From an uncultured Lachnospiraceae bacterium (lineage in GTDB: Bacteria; Bacillota_A; Clostridia; Lachnospirales; Lachnospiraceae): a stretch of 64,000 nucleotides of DNA. Below are positions 37,837 to 47,270 of this stretch, piece by piece. Under the pieces are notes generated by a model that saw only the letters and a list, made by a program, of their open reading frames with translations, was not told the DNA's origin and did not search any database. Numbering within the stretch: the stretch's first letter is position 1; every line of letters starts with the position of its first letter. Made by a program: the position numbers and the translations under genes. The stretch covers positions 58,124 to 122,123 of the forward strand of contig CATOMC010000003.1 in assembly GCA_951801245.1 (NCBI GenBank), in the 5' to 3' direction.

Positions 37837-38769
37837 ATGTTAGAAAAAGTATATTCGGCGCAGCTTCCGGTGGGAGAGGACCTGGTTATTTATAAGAACA
37901 GGATTGCCTGTGAGAATCCGGCGGGCAGGATCGCCATTGTCTCGGGCATCCATGGAGATGAACTGGAGGGGCAGTATGTCTGTTATGAGATGATCAGAAG
38001 ACTGAACGAGAATCCGGAATATCTGAGAGGGATCGTGGATATTTATCCGCAGTTGAATCCGCTTGGAATCGATATGGCCAGACGCAATGTGCCAAAGCTT
38101 GAGATGGACATGAACCGGATCTTTCCGGGCAGTGCGCAGGGAACAGTGATGGAACGCGCGGCGGCAGCCGTGGTTGAAGATATAACCGGTGCGGATATCT
38201 GCATTGATCTGCATGCCTCTGACATGTATGTCAGGGAAATCCCGCAGGTTCGCGTGAGCGCGGAGTTTGCACAAAAGCTTTTGCCATTTGCAAAACTTCT
38301 GAATGCGGATATGATCTGGCTGAACGCTACGGCCACAGTGCATGAGTCGACCCTGGCTCACTCCATGAACATGCTGGGGGTGCCGACCCTGGTGATGGAG
38401 ATGGGACTGGGGCTGAGAATCACCAGAGTCTACGGAGACCAGGTGGTGGATGGCATCTTTTATCTGATGCGTGAAATGGGACTGTGGACCGGACCGGTCA
38501 ATCCAATAAGGAATCCGGTCATTTCCAGTGACGGGGAAGTGGAATTCATCCGGGCAGGTCAGGCGGGTATCTTCCTGCCCAGTATCGCGCATCGCCATTA
38601 TCTGCATAAAGATGAGAAAATAGGGGAGATCGTGGACATATTGACCGGTAAAGTCGTGCAGGAGATGATATCCAGAAAGGGCGGCATGGTCTTTACCCTG
38701 CGGGAGTATCCTTTTGTCTACGAAGGATCGTTGATCGCCCGGATCCTGGAACAGGATATGGACTGGTAA
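37837..38769 (+). CDS. Succinylglutamate desuccinylase/aspartoacylase (M14-like) protein, active-type
   Basis: A zinc-dependent deacylase or carboxypeptidase of the AstE/AspA branch, 310 aa. Metal ligands are visible: His and Glu in IVSGIHGDELEGQ (about residues 40-50) and His in ICIDLHASDMYV. The catalytic Glu is likely in VMEMGLGLRITR. An Arg/Asn pair is in MDMNRIFPG. A small C-terminal beta domain (GQAGIFLPSI...) is normal for the family. The likely start is ATG 37837 with GGAGAGGG upstream. The next gene is a paralogue, 24 bases away, so both are in one operon. Confidence 0.88.
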   Translation: MLEKVYSAQLPVGEDLVIYKNRIACENPAGRIAIVSGIHGDELEGQYVCYEMIRRLNENPEYLRGIVDIYPQLNPLGIDMARRNVPKLEMDMNRIFPGSAQGTVMERAAAAVVEDITGADICIDLHASDMYVREIPQVRVSAEFAQKLLPFAKLLNADMIWLNATATVHESTLAHSMNMLGVPTLVMEMGLGLRITRVYGDQVVDGIFYLMREMGLWTGPVNPIRNPVISSDGEVEFIRAGQAGIFLPSIAHRHYLHKDEKIGEIVDILTGKVVQEMISRKGGMVFTLREYPFVYEGSLIARILEQDMDW

Positions 38770-38793
38770 GAGGATGGTTGTGAGGAGAAGAGG

Positions 38794-39729
38794 ATGTACA
38801 TAGAAGAAATATATCGGGTGGATGCACCCTACAGGGAAGATATGATCGTGAAAGGATACCGTTTCGGCAAAGGAGATAAGGCGGCCTGCATCTTAGGTCC
38901 CCTGCGGGGCAATGAGATACAGCAGCTATATATCTGCTCCCAATTGGTGCGGGTGTTTAAGGAACTGGAAGGCAACGGCTGCATCAGCGCCGGCAAAGAG
39001 ATTCTGGTGATCCCGGTGGTCAACAGTTACTCCATGAATGTGGGCAAGCGCTACTGGGGCGTGGAGGATGTGGACATCAACCGCAAATTTCCCGGCAGCG
39101 GCAACGGAGAAGCGGCCGCCAGGATCGCGGACGGTATCTTTGAAGCCATTAAAGATTACAGCTACGGAATCCAACTTGCCAGCTTTTATATGACAGGAGA
39201 ATTCATACCGCATGTGCGCATGATGGAGACGGGATATCAGAATACTTCCCTGGCCAATCTTTTCGGTCTGCCTTTTGTGGCAGTCAGAAAGCCCGCGCCT
39301 ATCGATACGAGGACACTCAATTATAACTGGCAGGATGAGATGACGGCAGCTTTTTCTCTGTATACGAACAAAAATGTAGAGATAGATGAAGACAGTGCCA
39401 GGCAGGCCGTGGCAGCGGTGCTTCGATTTCTCACCAGAATGGGGATTATCCGTTATGAGAGTCACAGCGGCTATATCAGCCATGTGATCATGGAGGAAGA
39501 TCTGTCTAATATTCATGTAAAGAACGGCGGGATATTCCGCAGCCTTGTGAAGGCAGGAGAGGATGTGCGCTATGGGAACAAACTGGCAGAAATCATCGAT
39601 CCTTATGAGGGCAGCGTGAAGGAGACGGTCTATGCGCCTACGGACGGGATTGTGTTCTACCGGTATACGGAGCCGCTTATTATGCAAAACGAGATGGCGT
39701 ACCGGCTGGTGCATAGATTGCATGCGTGA
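38794..39729 (+). CDS. M14-like paralogue with lost metal ligands
   Basis: A 311-residue protein homologous to the preceding one over its full length (DVDINRKFPGSGNGEAAARI matches MDMNRIFPGSAQG...). The first metal motif is ILGPLRGNEIQQ, with Arg in place of His, and the second is GIQLASFYM, without the His. Only the Glu is kept. It should therefore not bind zinc in the usual way and may be a structural or regulatory partner of the first protein. A GAGGAGAAGAGG site precedes ATG 38794. Confidence 0.82.
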   Translation: MYIEEIYRVDAPYREDMIVKGYRFGKGDKAACILGPLRGNEIQQLYICSQLVRVFKELEGNGCISAGKEILVIPVVNSYSMNVGKRYWGVEDVDINRKFPGSGNGEAAARIADGIFEAIKDYSYGIQLASFYMTGEFIPHVRMMETGYQNTSLANLFGLPFVAVRKPAPIDTRTLNYNWQDEMTAAFSLYTNKNVEIDEDSARQAVAAVLRFLTRMGIIRYESHSGYISHVIMEEDLSNIHVKNGGIFRSLVKAGEDVRYGNKLAEIIDPYEGSVKETVYAPTDGIVFYRYTEPLIMQNEMAYRLVHRLHA

Positions 39730-39886
39730 TTCCGCAATCCGCACATTGAAATCTACCGTATTATCTGGTAGGATAAGAGATAGCCAAGTTATATGGAACA
39801 TAAATTTCCCGGTGAACGATAAGGCCGCGGTACGGCCGGGTGAACTGTAGTTTAGCCGGGTTTTCAGCGTAAGGAGAAGATGCAGC

Positions 39887-42800
39887 ATGGGCGATGTGAG
39901 ACGTATTTATGTGGAAAAGAAGGAGCCGTTTGCAGTCAGGGCGAAAGAACTGAAAGAGGAGATCGAGAGTTTTCTGGGAATCAAGAGCGTAGAGAAGGTG
40001 CGGGTTTTTATTCGTTACGATGTGGAGAATATTTCCGATGAGGTCTTTGAGAGAGCCTGCAGGACAGTTTTTTCGGAGCCGCCGGTAGATATTTTGTATG
40101 AAGAGCAGATTGAGATTCCTGAGGACGGCAGAGTGTTTTCGGTGGAGTACCTGCCGGGACAGTTCGACCAGCGGGCAGACTCTGCGGTGCAGTGTGTACA
40201 GTTCTTAAAGGAAGATGAGGATCCGACCATCCGGACGGCAGTGACATATCTGGTGACCGGATCGGTCAATGATGAAGAGTTTGAGAAGATCAAAGCATAT
40301 TGTATCAATCCGGTGGATTCGAGACAGACAGATATGGTCAAGCCGGATACGCTCAGGATGGATTATGAGGAGCCTGCGGATGTGGCGGTTTTTGACGGCT
40401 TTGGTGCCATGACAGAGGAAGCACTTGGTAAGTTGTACGATGCTCTGGGACTTGCCATGACATTTCAGGACTTTTTGCATATTCAGAACTATTATCGGGA
40501 TGAGGAGCACAGAGATCCGACAATGACGGAGATCCGGGTATTGGATACTTACTGGTCAGATCACTGCCGTCATACCACTTTCTCTACGGAGCTAAAGGAC
40601 GTGTCTTTTGCAGAGGGATATTATCAGAAACCGATGAAAGATACGTATGAAGATTATCTGAAAGTGCGCGGAGAGATTTTTGCGGGCCGTGAGGACAAAT
40701 TTGTCTGCCTGATGGATCTGGCATTGATGGCCATGCGCAAACTGAAAAAAGACGGGAAACTGGATGATATGGAGGAGTCTGACGAGATCAACGCCTGTTC
40801 TGTGGTGGTGCCGGTGGAGATGGACTACGGCGACGGCCCGGTACGGGAAGAGTGGCTTGTGTTTTTCAAAAATGAGACCCACAATCATCCCACTGAGATA
40901 GAGCCTTTCGGCGGCGCGGCTACCTGCCTTGGCGGCGCGATCCGCGATCCCCTCTCCGGCAGGGGCTACGTGTATCAGGCGATGCGCGTGACGGGCGCGG
41001 CGGATCCCACGGTGCCGGTGGCGGATACTTTGAAGGGCAAACTGCCCCAGAAGAAACTGGTGCGGGGCGCGGCGGACGGCTATTCATCCTATGGCAATCA
41101 GATCGGGCTTGCTACCGGCCTGGTGAAGGAAATCTATCACCCCGACTATGTGGCGAAACGTATGGAGATCGGTGCGGTCATGGGTGCGGCGCCCAGGAAG
41201 AACGTGATCCGGGAGACTTCCGATCCGGATGATATCATCATTCTCTTAGGCGGCAGGACAGGACGTGACGGCTGCGGCGGTGCGACGGGATCCTCCAAGG
41301 TGCATACGGAGAGTTCTATTGATACCTGCGGTGCGGAAGTGCAGAAAGGAAACGCGCCCACAGAGAGAAAGATTCAGCGCCTGTTCAGACGCGAGGAAGT
41401 GAGCCGTCTGATCAAGAAATGTAATGACTTTGGCGCGGGCGGTGTGTCTGTGGCCATCGGAGAACTGGCGGACGGCCTGGTGGTGGATCTGGACAAAGTG
41501 CCCAAGAAATATGCGGGACTGGACGGCACGGAACTGGCTATCTCCGAATCCCAGGAGCGTATGGCCGTGGTGGTAGATCCAGGTGATGTGGATACCTTCC
41601 TGAGCTATGCTTCGGAGGAGAATCTGGAGGCCGTGCCGGTGGCAGTGGTCACAAAAGAACCGCGGCTGGTACTTACGTGGCGCGGCAAGGAGATCGTGAA
41701 TCTGTCCCGTGCATTCTTAGATACCAACGGTGCCCACCAGGAGACCAATGTGGCCGTGGAGATGCCGGATGAGAAAGACAATTATTTGAAGAAGGTTGCA
41801 ACGCCGGCGGTCGAGGAGGCATTAAAAAATCACGACGTTAAGGCGGCGTGGACGGCTCTGTTAAACGATTTGAACGTATGCTCCCAGAAGGGACTGGTGG
41901 AAATGTTTGACGCATCCATCGGTGCCGGTAGTGTCTATATGCCTTATGGCGGCAAGTATCAGTTGACAGAGACTCAGGCCATGGTGGCCAAACTTCCTGT
42001 CCTGCAGGGAAAGACAGACACCGTGACCATGATGAGCTATGGTTTTGACCCTTATCTGTCCAGTTGGAGCCCTTATCACGGCGCGGTCTATGCGGTGACA
42101 GAGTCCATGGCAAAGATTGTGGCAAACGGCGGAGATTACAAGACGATTCGTTTCACGTTCCAGGAGTATTTCAGACGTATGAGTGAAGAGGCATCCCGCT
42201 GGAGCCAGCCTTTTGCGGCGCTTCTTGGGGCGTATGATGCACAGATGAAATACGGACTTGCTTCTATCGGCGGCAAGGACTCCATGTCCGGTACGTTCAA
42301 TGATATCGATGTACCGCCTACGCTGGTATCTTTTGCGGTAGATGTGGGAAGGAGCGGTAATATCGTTACACCGGAGCTGAAATATCCGGGCGACAGGCTG
42401 GTGCGGTTCCGTATTCCGAGAGATGAATATGACCTGCCTGTCTATGAAGAGGTCATGAAGATTTATGATCAGATTATGACACTGATGTCGGAAGAGACGG
42501 TGACAAGGACTCACGGACATGTTACGGCACAGTTTATGGAGAGAAAGATTGTAGCGGCTTATGCGCTGGATGCCAAGGGCGTGGCGGCGGCGATCAGCAA
42601 GATGGCTTTCGGTAATGGCCTTGGAGTGGCAGTGGACTCTTCCTATAAGCAGGAATATCTTTTTGACAATGGGATCGGTGATATTGTGGCGGAAGTATCT
42701 GCGGCAGAGGTGCACAAGCTACAGGCAATGGGTATCGACTTTGAGGAGATCGGTACAGTGACCGCGGACGGCGTGTTCAGCTACGGTTCCATGAAGCTGA

Positions 42801-43735
42801 CCCAGGAGGAGGCTCTGCAGGCGTGGACTTCCAGACTGGATAAGGTATTCCCTTATACGGCGGGCAAGGACAAGAGCGCGGTAGCATCGGATGTATATCA
42901 CACAGACAATCTCTATGTGTGCAGACATAAAGTGGCAAGACCGACTGTCTTTATCCCGGTATTCCCGGGCACCAACTGCGAGTATGACAGTGCCAAAGCG
43001 TTCCAGGCAGCAGGCGCGGATGTGACGGTCAAAGTCTTTAAGAATCAGACGGCGGAAGATATCAGGGAAAGTGTGGAGGCCTTCGAGAAGGCCATCGGCC
43101 AGGCGCAGATCATCATGTTCCCGGGCGGCTTTTCCGCGGGTGATGAACCGGATGGCTCTGCCAAGTTCTTTGCCACAGCCTTCCAGAATGAGAAGATCAA
43201 AGAGGCTGTGATGAGACTTATCAGTGAGAGGGACGGTCTGGCGCTGGGTATCTGCAACGGTTTCCAGGCGCTGATCAAGCTGGGACTTGTGCCGTACGGT
43301 GAGATTGTGGGTCAGAAGGAAGATTCCCCCACCTTGACGTTCAATACCGTGAACAGGCACATCTCCAAGATGGCTTATCTGAAAGTCGTGTCCAATAAGT
43401 CGCCCTGGCTTGCAGGCGCAGAGGCGGGACAGGTCTATGTGAATCCGGCTTCCCACGGCGAGGGACGTTTTGTGGCGCCGAAGGAATGGATCGAGAAGCT
43501 GTTTGCAAACGGTCAGGTGGCTACCCAGTACGCGGATCCGGAAGGAAATGTGTCCATGGATGAAGAATGGAACATCAACGGTTCCTATGCGGCGATAGAA
43601 GGTATTACTTCCCCTGACGGGCGTATCTTAGGCAAGATGGCACATGCGGAGAGAATCGGAGAAGCTGTGGCGATTAATATTTTCGGTAATCAGGATATGA
43701 AGATTTTTGCAAGCGGCGTGAAATATTTCCAGTGA
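39887..43735 (+). CDS. purL: Phosphoribosylformylglycinamidine synthase (single chain)
   Basis: FGAM synthase makes formylglycinamidine ribonucleotide in purine synthesis. The large one-chain form (1282 aa) joins the PurS-like N-terminus, two AIRS-like ATP-binding halves (HNHPTEIEPFGGAATCLGG; FGAGGVSVAIGELADG; GGKDSMSGTF) and a C-terminal class I glutaminase with Cys in LGICNGFQALIKLG and an AHAER end region. The form is common in Proteobacteria and also in many Clostridia. AAGGAG lies about 8 bases before ATG 39887. The leader 39730-39886 contains a GGCCG/CGGCC hairpin, but I cannot match it to a purine riboswitch. Confidence 0.96.
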   Translation: MGDVRRIYVEKKEPFAVRAKELKEEIESFLGIKSVEKVRVFIRYDVENISDEVFERACRTVFSEPPVDILYEEQIEIPEDGRVFSVEYLPGQFDQRADSAVQCVQFLKEDEDPTIRTAVTYLVTGSVNDEEFEKIKAYCINPVDSRQTDMVKPDTLRMDYEEPADVAVFDGFGAMTEEALGKLYDALGLAMTFQDFLHIQNYYRDEEHRDPTMTEIRVLDTYWSDHCRHTTFSTELKDVSFAEGYYQKPMKDTYEDYLKVRGEIFAGREDKFVCLMDLALMAMRKLKKDGKLDDMEESDEINACSVVVPVEMDYGDGPVREEWLVFFKNETHNHPTEIEPFGGAATCLGGAIRDPLSGRGYVYQAMRVTGAADPTVPVADTLKGKLPQKKLVRGAADGYSSYGNQIGLATGLVKEIYHPDYVAKRMEIGAVMGAAPRKNVIRETSDPDDIIILLGGRTGRDGCGGATGSSKVHTESSIDTCGAEVQKGNAPTERKIQRLFRREEVSRLIKKCNDFGAGGVSVAIGELADGLVVDLDKVPKKYAGLDGTELAISESQERMAVVVDPGDVDTFLSYASEENLEAVPVAVVTKEPRLVLTWRGKEIVNLSRAFLDTNGAHQETNVAVEMPDEKDNYLKKVATPAVEEALKNHDVKAAWTALLNDLNVCSQKGLVEMFDASIGAGSVYMPYGGKYQLTETQAMVAKLPVLQGKTDTVTMMSYGFDPYLSSWSPYHGAVYAVTESMAKIVANGGDYKTIRFTFQEYFRRMSEEASRWSQPFAALLGAYDAQMKYGLASIGGKDSMSGTFNDIDVPPTLVSFAVDVGRSGNIVTPELKYPGDRLVRFRIPRDEYDLPVYEEVMKIYDQIMTLMSEETVTRTHGHVTAQFMERKIVAAYALDAKGVAAAISKMAFGNGLGVAVDSSYKQEYLFDNGIGDIVAEVSAAEVHKLQAMGIDFEEIGTVTADGVFSYGSMKLTQEEALQAWTSRLDKVFPYTAGKDKSAVASDVYHTDNLYVCRHKVARPTVFIPVFPGTNCEYDSAKAFQAAGADVTVKVFKNQTAEDIRESVEAFEKAIGQAQIIMFPGGFSAGDEPDGSAKFFATAFQNEKIKEAVMRLISERDGLALGICNGFQALIKLGLVPYGEIVGQKEDSPTLTFNTVNRHISKMAYLKVVSNKSPWLAGAEAGQVYVNPASHGEGRFVAPKEWIEKLFANGQVATQYADPEGNVSMDEEWNINGSYAAIEGITSPDGRILGKMAHAERIGEAVAINIFGNQDMKIFASGVKYFQ

Positions 43736-43791
43736 GGTGCTTAATCTCGGGAATGAGAAACAGGAAGGTCAGGATATAGGTACTATATGGT

Positions 43792-43842
43792 AACAAGGGC
43801 GGCCTTGAAATGTGGTGACAACATTTCAAGGCCGCCCTTGTT
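43792..43842. terminator. Perfect 22-bp inverted repeat after purL
   Basis: Arms 43792-43813 and 43821-43842 are perfectly complementary with a 7-base loop. No pure T run follows (GTGCTGC), so it may terminate less by slippage than by strong hairpin, or protect the purL 3' end. Confidence 0.8.
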
Positions 43843-43867
43843 GTGCTGCAAAAAAAATTCTGTTAGC

Positions 43868-43980
43868 TGGTATAATTTTCTGATTTCAGTGGTATAGGCA
43901 ATGGTGATGCTGTAATCAGTCGAGAAATAAAATTGGTATAGTATACTAGATAATTGTCATTAAATTGGTATAGTATAATT
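43868..43980. promoter_or_regulatory. Four TGGTATA repeats upstream of the FrlB-like gene
   Basis: TGGTATA occurs at 43868, 43890, 43934 and 43966. The last two are in TTGGTATAGTATACT and TTGGTATAGTATAATT. These resemble the TGGTATAGACCA-type operators of HutC-subfamily GntR regulators, two of which are encoded in this cluster. Confidence 0.6.
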
Positions 43981-44024
43981 GTGCGAAATTAGAGAAATAT
44001 GACAATTATAGCACAAAAAATGTG

Positions 44025-44053
44025 TTGACAATTGTCCATAATACATATATATT
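44025..44053 (+). promoter_or_regulatory. Promoter of the FrlB-like gene
   Basis: TTGACA (44025-44030), 17 bases, TATATT (44048-44053), about 55 bases before ATG 44110. Confidence 0.8.
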
Positions 44054-44109
44054 TAAATCATTCGAACAAGAAACCAATAAACCAATTATTTGAAAAGGAG
44101 GATTTCCAC

Positions 44110-45120
44110 ATGATTAAATTTGATGAAGCAGCTTACAGAAAGGATCTGACAAACCAGATCGCGTTGATTGAAAAAGGAACTGCCTACGCAGAAGAGATTA
44201 CCAGACAGGGGTTTAGCAACATATTTTTCGTTGCAGTGGGCGGAACGATGGCAATGATGCTCCACTTTGCTGAAATAGCAAAACAGAAGACAAAGATTCC
44301 GGTATATGTACAGCACGCAGGCGAACTTGTGCTGACAGGACACAGCCAGTTATCGAAGGATTCTCTAGTGATCATGGGATCCAAATCAGGTGACACAAAG
44401 GAGACTGTCGCTGCAGCAAAGTGGTGCAAAGAGCAGGGCATCAGAATTGCATCCATGGTAATTGACAAGGAATCTCCTCTGGGTAAATTGAGTGATTATT
44501 ATCTTCCTCTGGTAGTGTTCAAAGGTGTAGAGTATGAATATCTGTCCATGTTCGGTCTGTTTTATGGGCTGTTGAAATGCAATGGCGATTTTGAAGAATA
44601 TGACGAATTTATGGAGCAGCTTAAGAAACTGCCGGATACGCTTGTAGAAGCGCAGACCAGATTTGATCCTGTTGCGGCCGAGATTGCCGGTAAATATCAC
44701 ACAAGAGATTATATGATGTGGGTTGGCGGCGGAGAACTCTGGGGAGAAGTATATTTGTTCTCCATGTGTGTACTGGAAGAGATGCAGTGGCTGAAAACAA
44801 AGTCCGTAACAAGTGCCGAGTTCTTCCATGGGACACTGGAACTGGTAGAAAAGGATACCTGTGTGTTCCTGGTTAAAGGAGCCGGCGCATGCAGGAAACT
44901 GGATGACAGGGCGCAGAAGTTCCTGGAAACCTATACGGACGATCTGGTAGTCATTGATGTGAAGGATTATATGATTCCGGGACTTGATGAGAAATTTATG
45001 CCTATGGTGGCACCGATCATAAGCACAGCACTTTTGATCGGCAGACTCGGGAAGCATTTTGAAGCCAATACCGGACATGATCTGGACATCCGCCGTTACT
45101 ACCGGCAATTTGAATACTAA
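44110..45120 (+). CDS. SIS-domain sugar-amine deglycase, FrlB-like
   Basis: A 336-residue protein with two SIS domains. Landmarks are FFVAVGGTMAMML, SLVIMGSKSGDTKETVAA and, late, SAEFFHGTLELVEKDTCVFLV and GHDLDIRRYYRQFEY. The end strongly resembles E. coli FrlB (GEFRHGPLEIVE and DERRYYGGLVEY), which splits fructoselysine 6-phosphate to lysine and glucose 6-phosphate. It is linked to a mannose-type PTS that would supply phosphorylated substrate. The substrate could be fructoselysine or another 6-phosphorylated sugar-amino acid adduct. AAGGAGG precedes ATG 44110. Confidence 0.85.
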   Translation: MIKFDEAAYRKDLTNQIALIEKGTAYAEEITRQGFSNIFFVAVGGTMAMMLHFAEIAKQKTKIPVYVQHAGELVLTGHSQLSKDSLVIMGSKSGDTKETVAAAKWCKEQGIRIASMVIDKESPLGKLSDYYLPLVVFKGVEYEYLSMFGLFYGLLKCNGDFEEYDEFMEQLKKLPDTLVEAQTRFDPVAAEIAGKYHTRDYMMWVGGGELWGEVYLFSMCVLEEMQWLKTKSVTSAEFFHGTLELVEKDTCVFLVKGAGACRKLDDRAQKFLETYTDDLVVIDVKDYMIPGLDEKFMPMVAPIISTALLIGRLGKHFEANTGHDLDIRRYYRQFEY

Positions 45121-45123
45121 AAT

Positions 45124-45777
45124 ATGGAAGCCATTCTATTTGACATGGATGGACTGATTCTGGATTCTGAGCGCGTATACGACAGGGCCATGGCAGAGGC
45201 GGGAAAGTCTCTTGGGTATTTGCTCGGTGAATGTTTTTTGCAAAGAACCAGAGGGGTGAATGCCGGACTGTTTAACCGGATGATTTATGAAGAATTTGGG
45301 AAGGAATTTCCCCTTGCCGAATTCAGGAGCACATATCGGGAAATCCTGTGGGAGATTTTACAAAAGGAAGGATTGGAAATAAAACCCGGCTTTCAGGAAC
45401 TTCATCGGTATCTGGCAAAGAATCATCTGCAGTATTGTCTGGCGACCAGTACCAACCGGCAGATGACAGAAAAATTATTACATATTGCGGGAATAGGGGA
45501 TATTTTCCATAGTATTATCTGTGGGGATGAAGTAAAATTGGGAAAACCACATCCTGAAATTTATCAAAAAGCAGCGGCTCTGCTGCATGTTAGACCGGCT
45601 GAATGTCTGGTGCTGGAAGATTCTGTCAATGGCATCAAAGCCGGACATGCGGCAGGATGCCGGGTCATCATGGTTCCCGACCTTACGGAACCATCCGAAG
45701 AGGTGAAGAGGCTGTGTGAGCGCATCTGTGAGGATCTGTTTGAGGTGATCGATTATCTGGAAAGGTTAAGGATATAA
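45124..45777 (+). CDS. HAD-family sugar-phosphatase/phosphoglucomutase-like protein
   Basis: A 217-residue HAD hydrolase of the beta-phosphoglucomutase type. The nucleophile motif is ILFDMDGLILDSE, followed by a cap domain, CLATSTNRQM, KLGKPHPEIY and CLVLEDSVNGIKAG. It starts three bases after the deglycase stop, so the two are cotranslated. It might remove phosphate from a side product or sugar phosphate of the pathway. Its end overlaps the opposing GntR gene by 12 bases. Confidence 0.9.
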   Translation: MEAILFDMDGLILDSERVYDRAMAEAGKSLGYLLGECFLQRTRGVNAGLFNRMIYEEFGKEFPLAEFRSTYREILWEILQKEGLEIKPGFQELHRYLAKNHLQYCLATSTNRQMTEKLLHIAGIGDIFHSIICGDEVKLGKPHPEIYQKAAALLHVRPAECLVLEDSVNGIKAGHAAGCRVIMVPDLTEPSEEVKRLCERICEDLFEVIDYLERLRI

Positions 45778-46491
45778 GTCACTGTTGATACCAAAATAGT
45801 CCATGCGCTTTAGCGTTTGACAGTATTCAATGATCTGGTTGCTTTCCGTATAGGTTGTCACATTGAAATAAAACAAAGGGCTTCCTTTCTTGAGATGCAG
45901 GTGCATCGATGTATCGGCATCCGCATAAGTCATACCCAAAGAGTAGCTGGTTTTATGCGGATAGATATGGTATTCATTAGATAATAACGCAAATAAGGAA
46001 GGGTACTTTGTGTCAAAGTCGAACCGGTGAAGGCCGGGGCAAAGCGATTCTGCAATGTGGGTGGTCTCAAGCATGGCCGGATTGGAATCTATATAACGGA
46101 CTCTTTTCAGAACATAAATGGCGGAACCCGCAGGGATGTTTAACTTCTGACAGATAAAGGGCGTTCCGGTCGTCTGGTACAAGTTCAAAACCTTGCTGGA
46201 ACTTTTGTAACCATTTGCATTGCAGTAAGAATGAAAGGAGAAGTTGACCCCGGTGCTGGTTCGGAGTTTGTGAGGAGCGACATAAGTTCCGCTGCCTTTT
46301 TGGCTATAAAGGATATGCTCGTTTTCCAGTCTCTTTATGGCTTCGCGCAAGGTAATGCGGTTAACGCCCAGCATATTGGCAAACTGCCGCTCAGAAGGGA
46401 GACGGTCATGAGGCTGTAACTGGTTTTTCATGATATAGTTTTCAATCTCTTCTGCAGCATAGTCAGCGGCAAGATGAAGGTAAGGGTTCAT
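45766..46491 (-). CDS. GntR/HutC-family regulator 1
   Basis: A 241-residue regulator. A winged helix (DRLPSERQFANMLGVNRITL, then REAIKRLENEHILYSQKGSG) is followed by a UTRA-type effector domain (VLKRVRYIDSNPAMLETTHI). ATG 46491 follows AAAGGAGCTTCC on the minus strand; an in-frame extension to 46614 is not supported. It is in tandem with the next GntR gene, 10 bases apart. The HutC subfamily senses small metabolites, often sugar phosphates. Confidence 0.9.
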   Translation of the reverse strand: MNPYLHLAADYAAEEIENYIMKNQLQPHDRLPSERQFANMLGVNRITLREAIKRLENEHILYSQKGSGTYVAPHKLRTSTGVNFSFHSYCNANGYKSSSKVLNLYQTTGTPFICQKLNIPAGSAIYVLKRVRYIDSNPAMLETTHIAESLCPGLHRFDFDTKYPSLFALLSNEYHIYPHKTSYSLGMTYADADTSMHLHLKKGSPLFYFNVTTYTESNQIIEYCQTLKRMDYFGINSDLYP

Positions 46492-46501
46492 GGAAGCTCC
46501 T

Positions 46502-47200
46502 TTAGGATATTCTGAATACATATTTTTCGGCAACGGAATAAGACAGGGTATATTCAACAGCACGGTCATTGGTGTCGTATATGGTAGTTTTACGCATAAA
46601 AGCACTTGTTCCATCAGGCACAGCCAGTAAGGTAGACTGGGGTTTATTTATAAGGATCAGATCCAGGGTCTGGTGACTGTGGCTCAAAGTGATCCCGTTG
46701 TCTTTCAGGCAGAGATAGAGAGAGGTACGGGCAAAATCATAGTTTTCAATATCAGGTACGTAACTTAAGGGGAGGAACGTATATTCGACAGTATACGGGA
46801 TGCCGTCCCCAAGGCGCAGGCGGAAAAGCTGAAATACCAAAGCGTGTTCCTCAATCTGGAAGATAGAGCCGTATTTATAACCGGCTTCCCGTGTACCGGT
46901 GTAGAATACATTGGTGGAAGGCTGTAAGCCGTTATCTTCCAGATATTTTCGGGTAGACGTAATGGCGTTGGAGGCATGAAGACGGGGGAGTGAGACAAAA
47001 GTCCCTTTTCCCTGCTTACGGTACAAGAGACCTTCGTTTACAAGGAGGTCTGTCGCTTTACGGATCGTCATGCGGCTGACAAGATAAAGGTCGGCCAGCG
47101 TGCGTTCCGGGGGGATCGGTTGTCCATAAGTGTAGGTCCCGTTTTCAATACTGCTTCGGATTATGTCATAAATGTACTTGGCAGAATGATTTTGTTCCAT
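46502..47200 (-). CDS. GntR/HutC-family regulator 2
   Basis: A 232-residue paralogue with helix-turn-helix IPPERTLADLYLVSRMTIRK and UTRA domain (FRLRLGDGIPYTVEYTFLPL). The start with GGGAGG upstream is ATG 47200. It faces the PTS IIA gene across 70 bases, so it is well placed to regulate the PTS genes. Two related regulators in one locus suggest two inducers or two promoter sets. Confidence 0.9.
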   Translation of the reverse strand: MEQNHSAKYIYDIIRSSIENGTYTYGQPIPPERTLADLYLVSRMTIRKATDLLVNEGLLYRKQGKGTFVSLPRLHASNAITSTRKYLEDNGLQPSTNVFYTGTREAGYKYGSIFQIEEHALVFQLFRLRLGDGIPYTVEYTFLPLSYVPDIENYDFARTSLYLCLKDNGITLSHSHQTLDLILINKPQSTLLAVPDGTSAFMRKTTIYDTNDRAVEYTLSYSVAEKYVFRIS

Positions 47201-47224
47201 AGGCACCTCCCGAAATATAGTTTC

Positions 47225-47253
47225 ATTATAGGAACATAAAAAGGAATAATCAA
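47225..47253 (-). promoter_or_regulatory. Promoter of the GntR pair
   Basis: On the minus strand TTGATT (47248-47253), 17 bases, TATAAT (47225-47230). Confidence 0.7.
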
Positions 47254-47270
47254 GGAAGAAAGGAGAAAAG

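Noticed and set aside
39730..39886. Purine riboswitch in the purL leader
   Set aside because: A GC-rich hairpin exists, but neither the guanine-aptamer loops nor other known purine-class motifs are visible.
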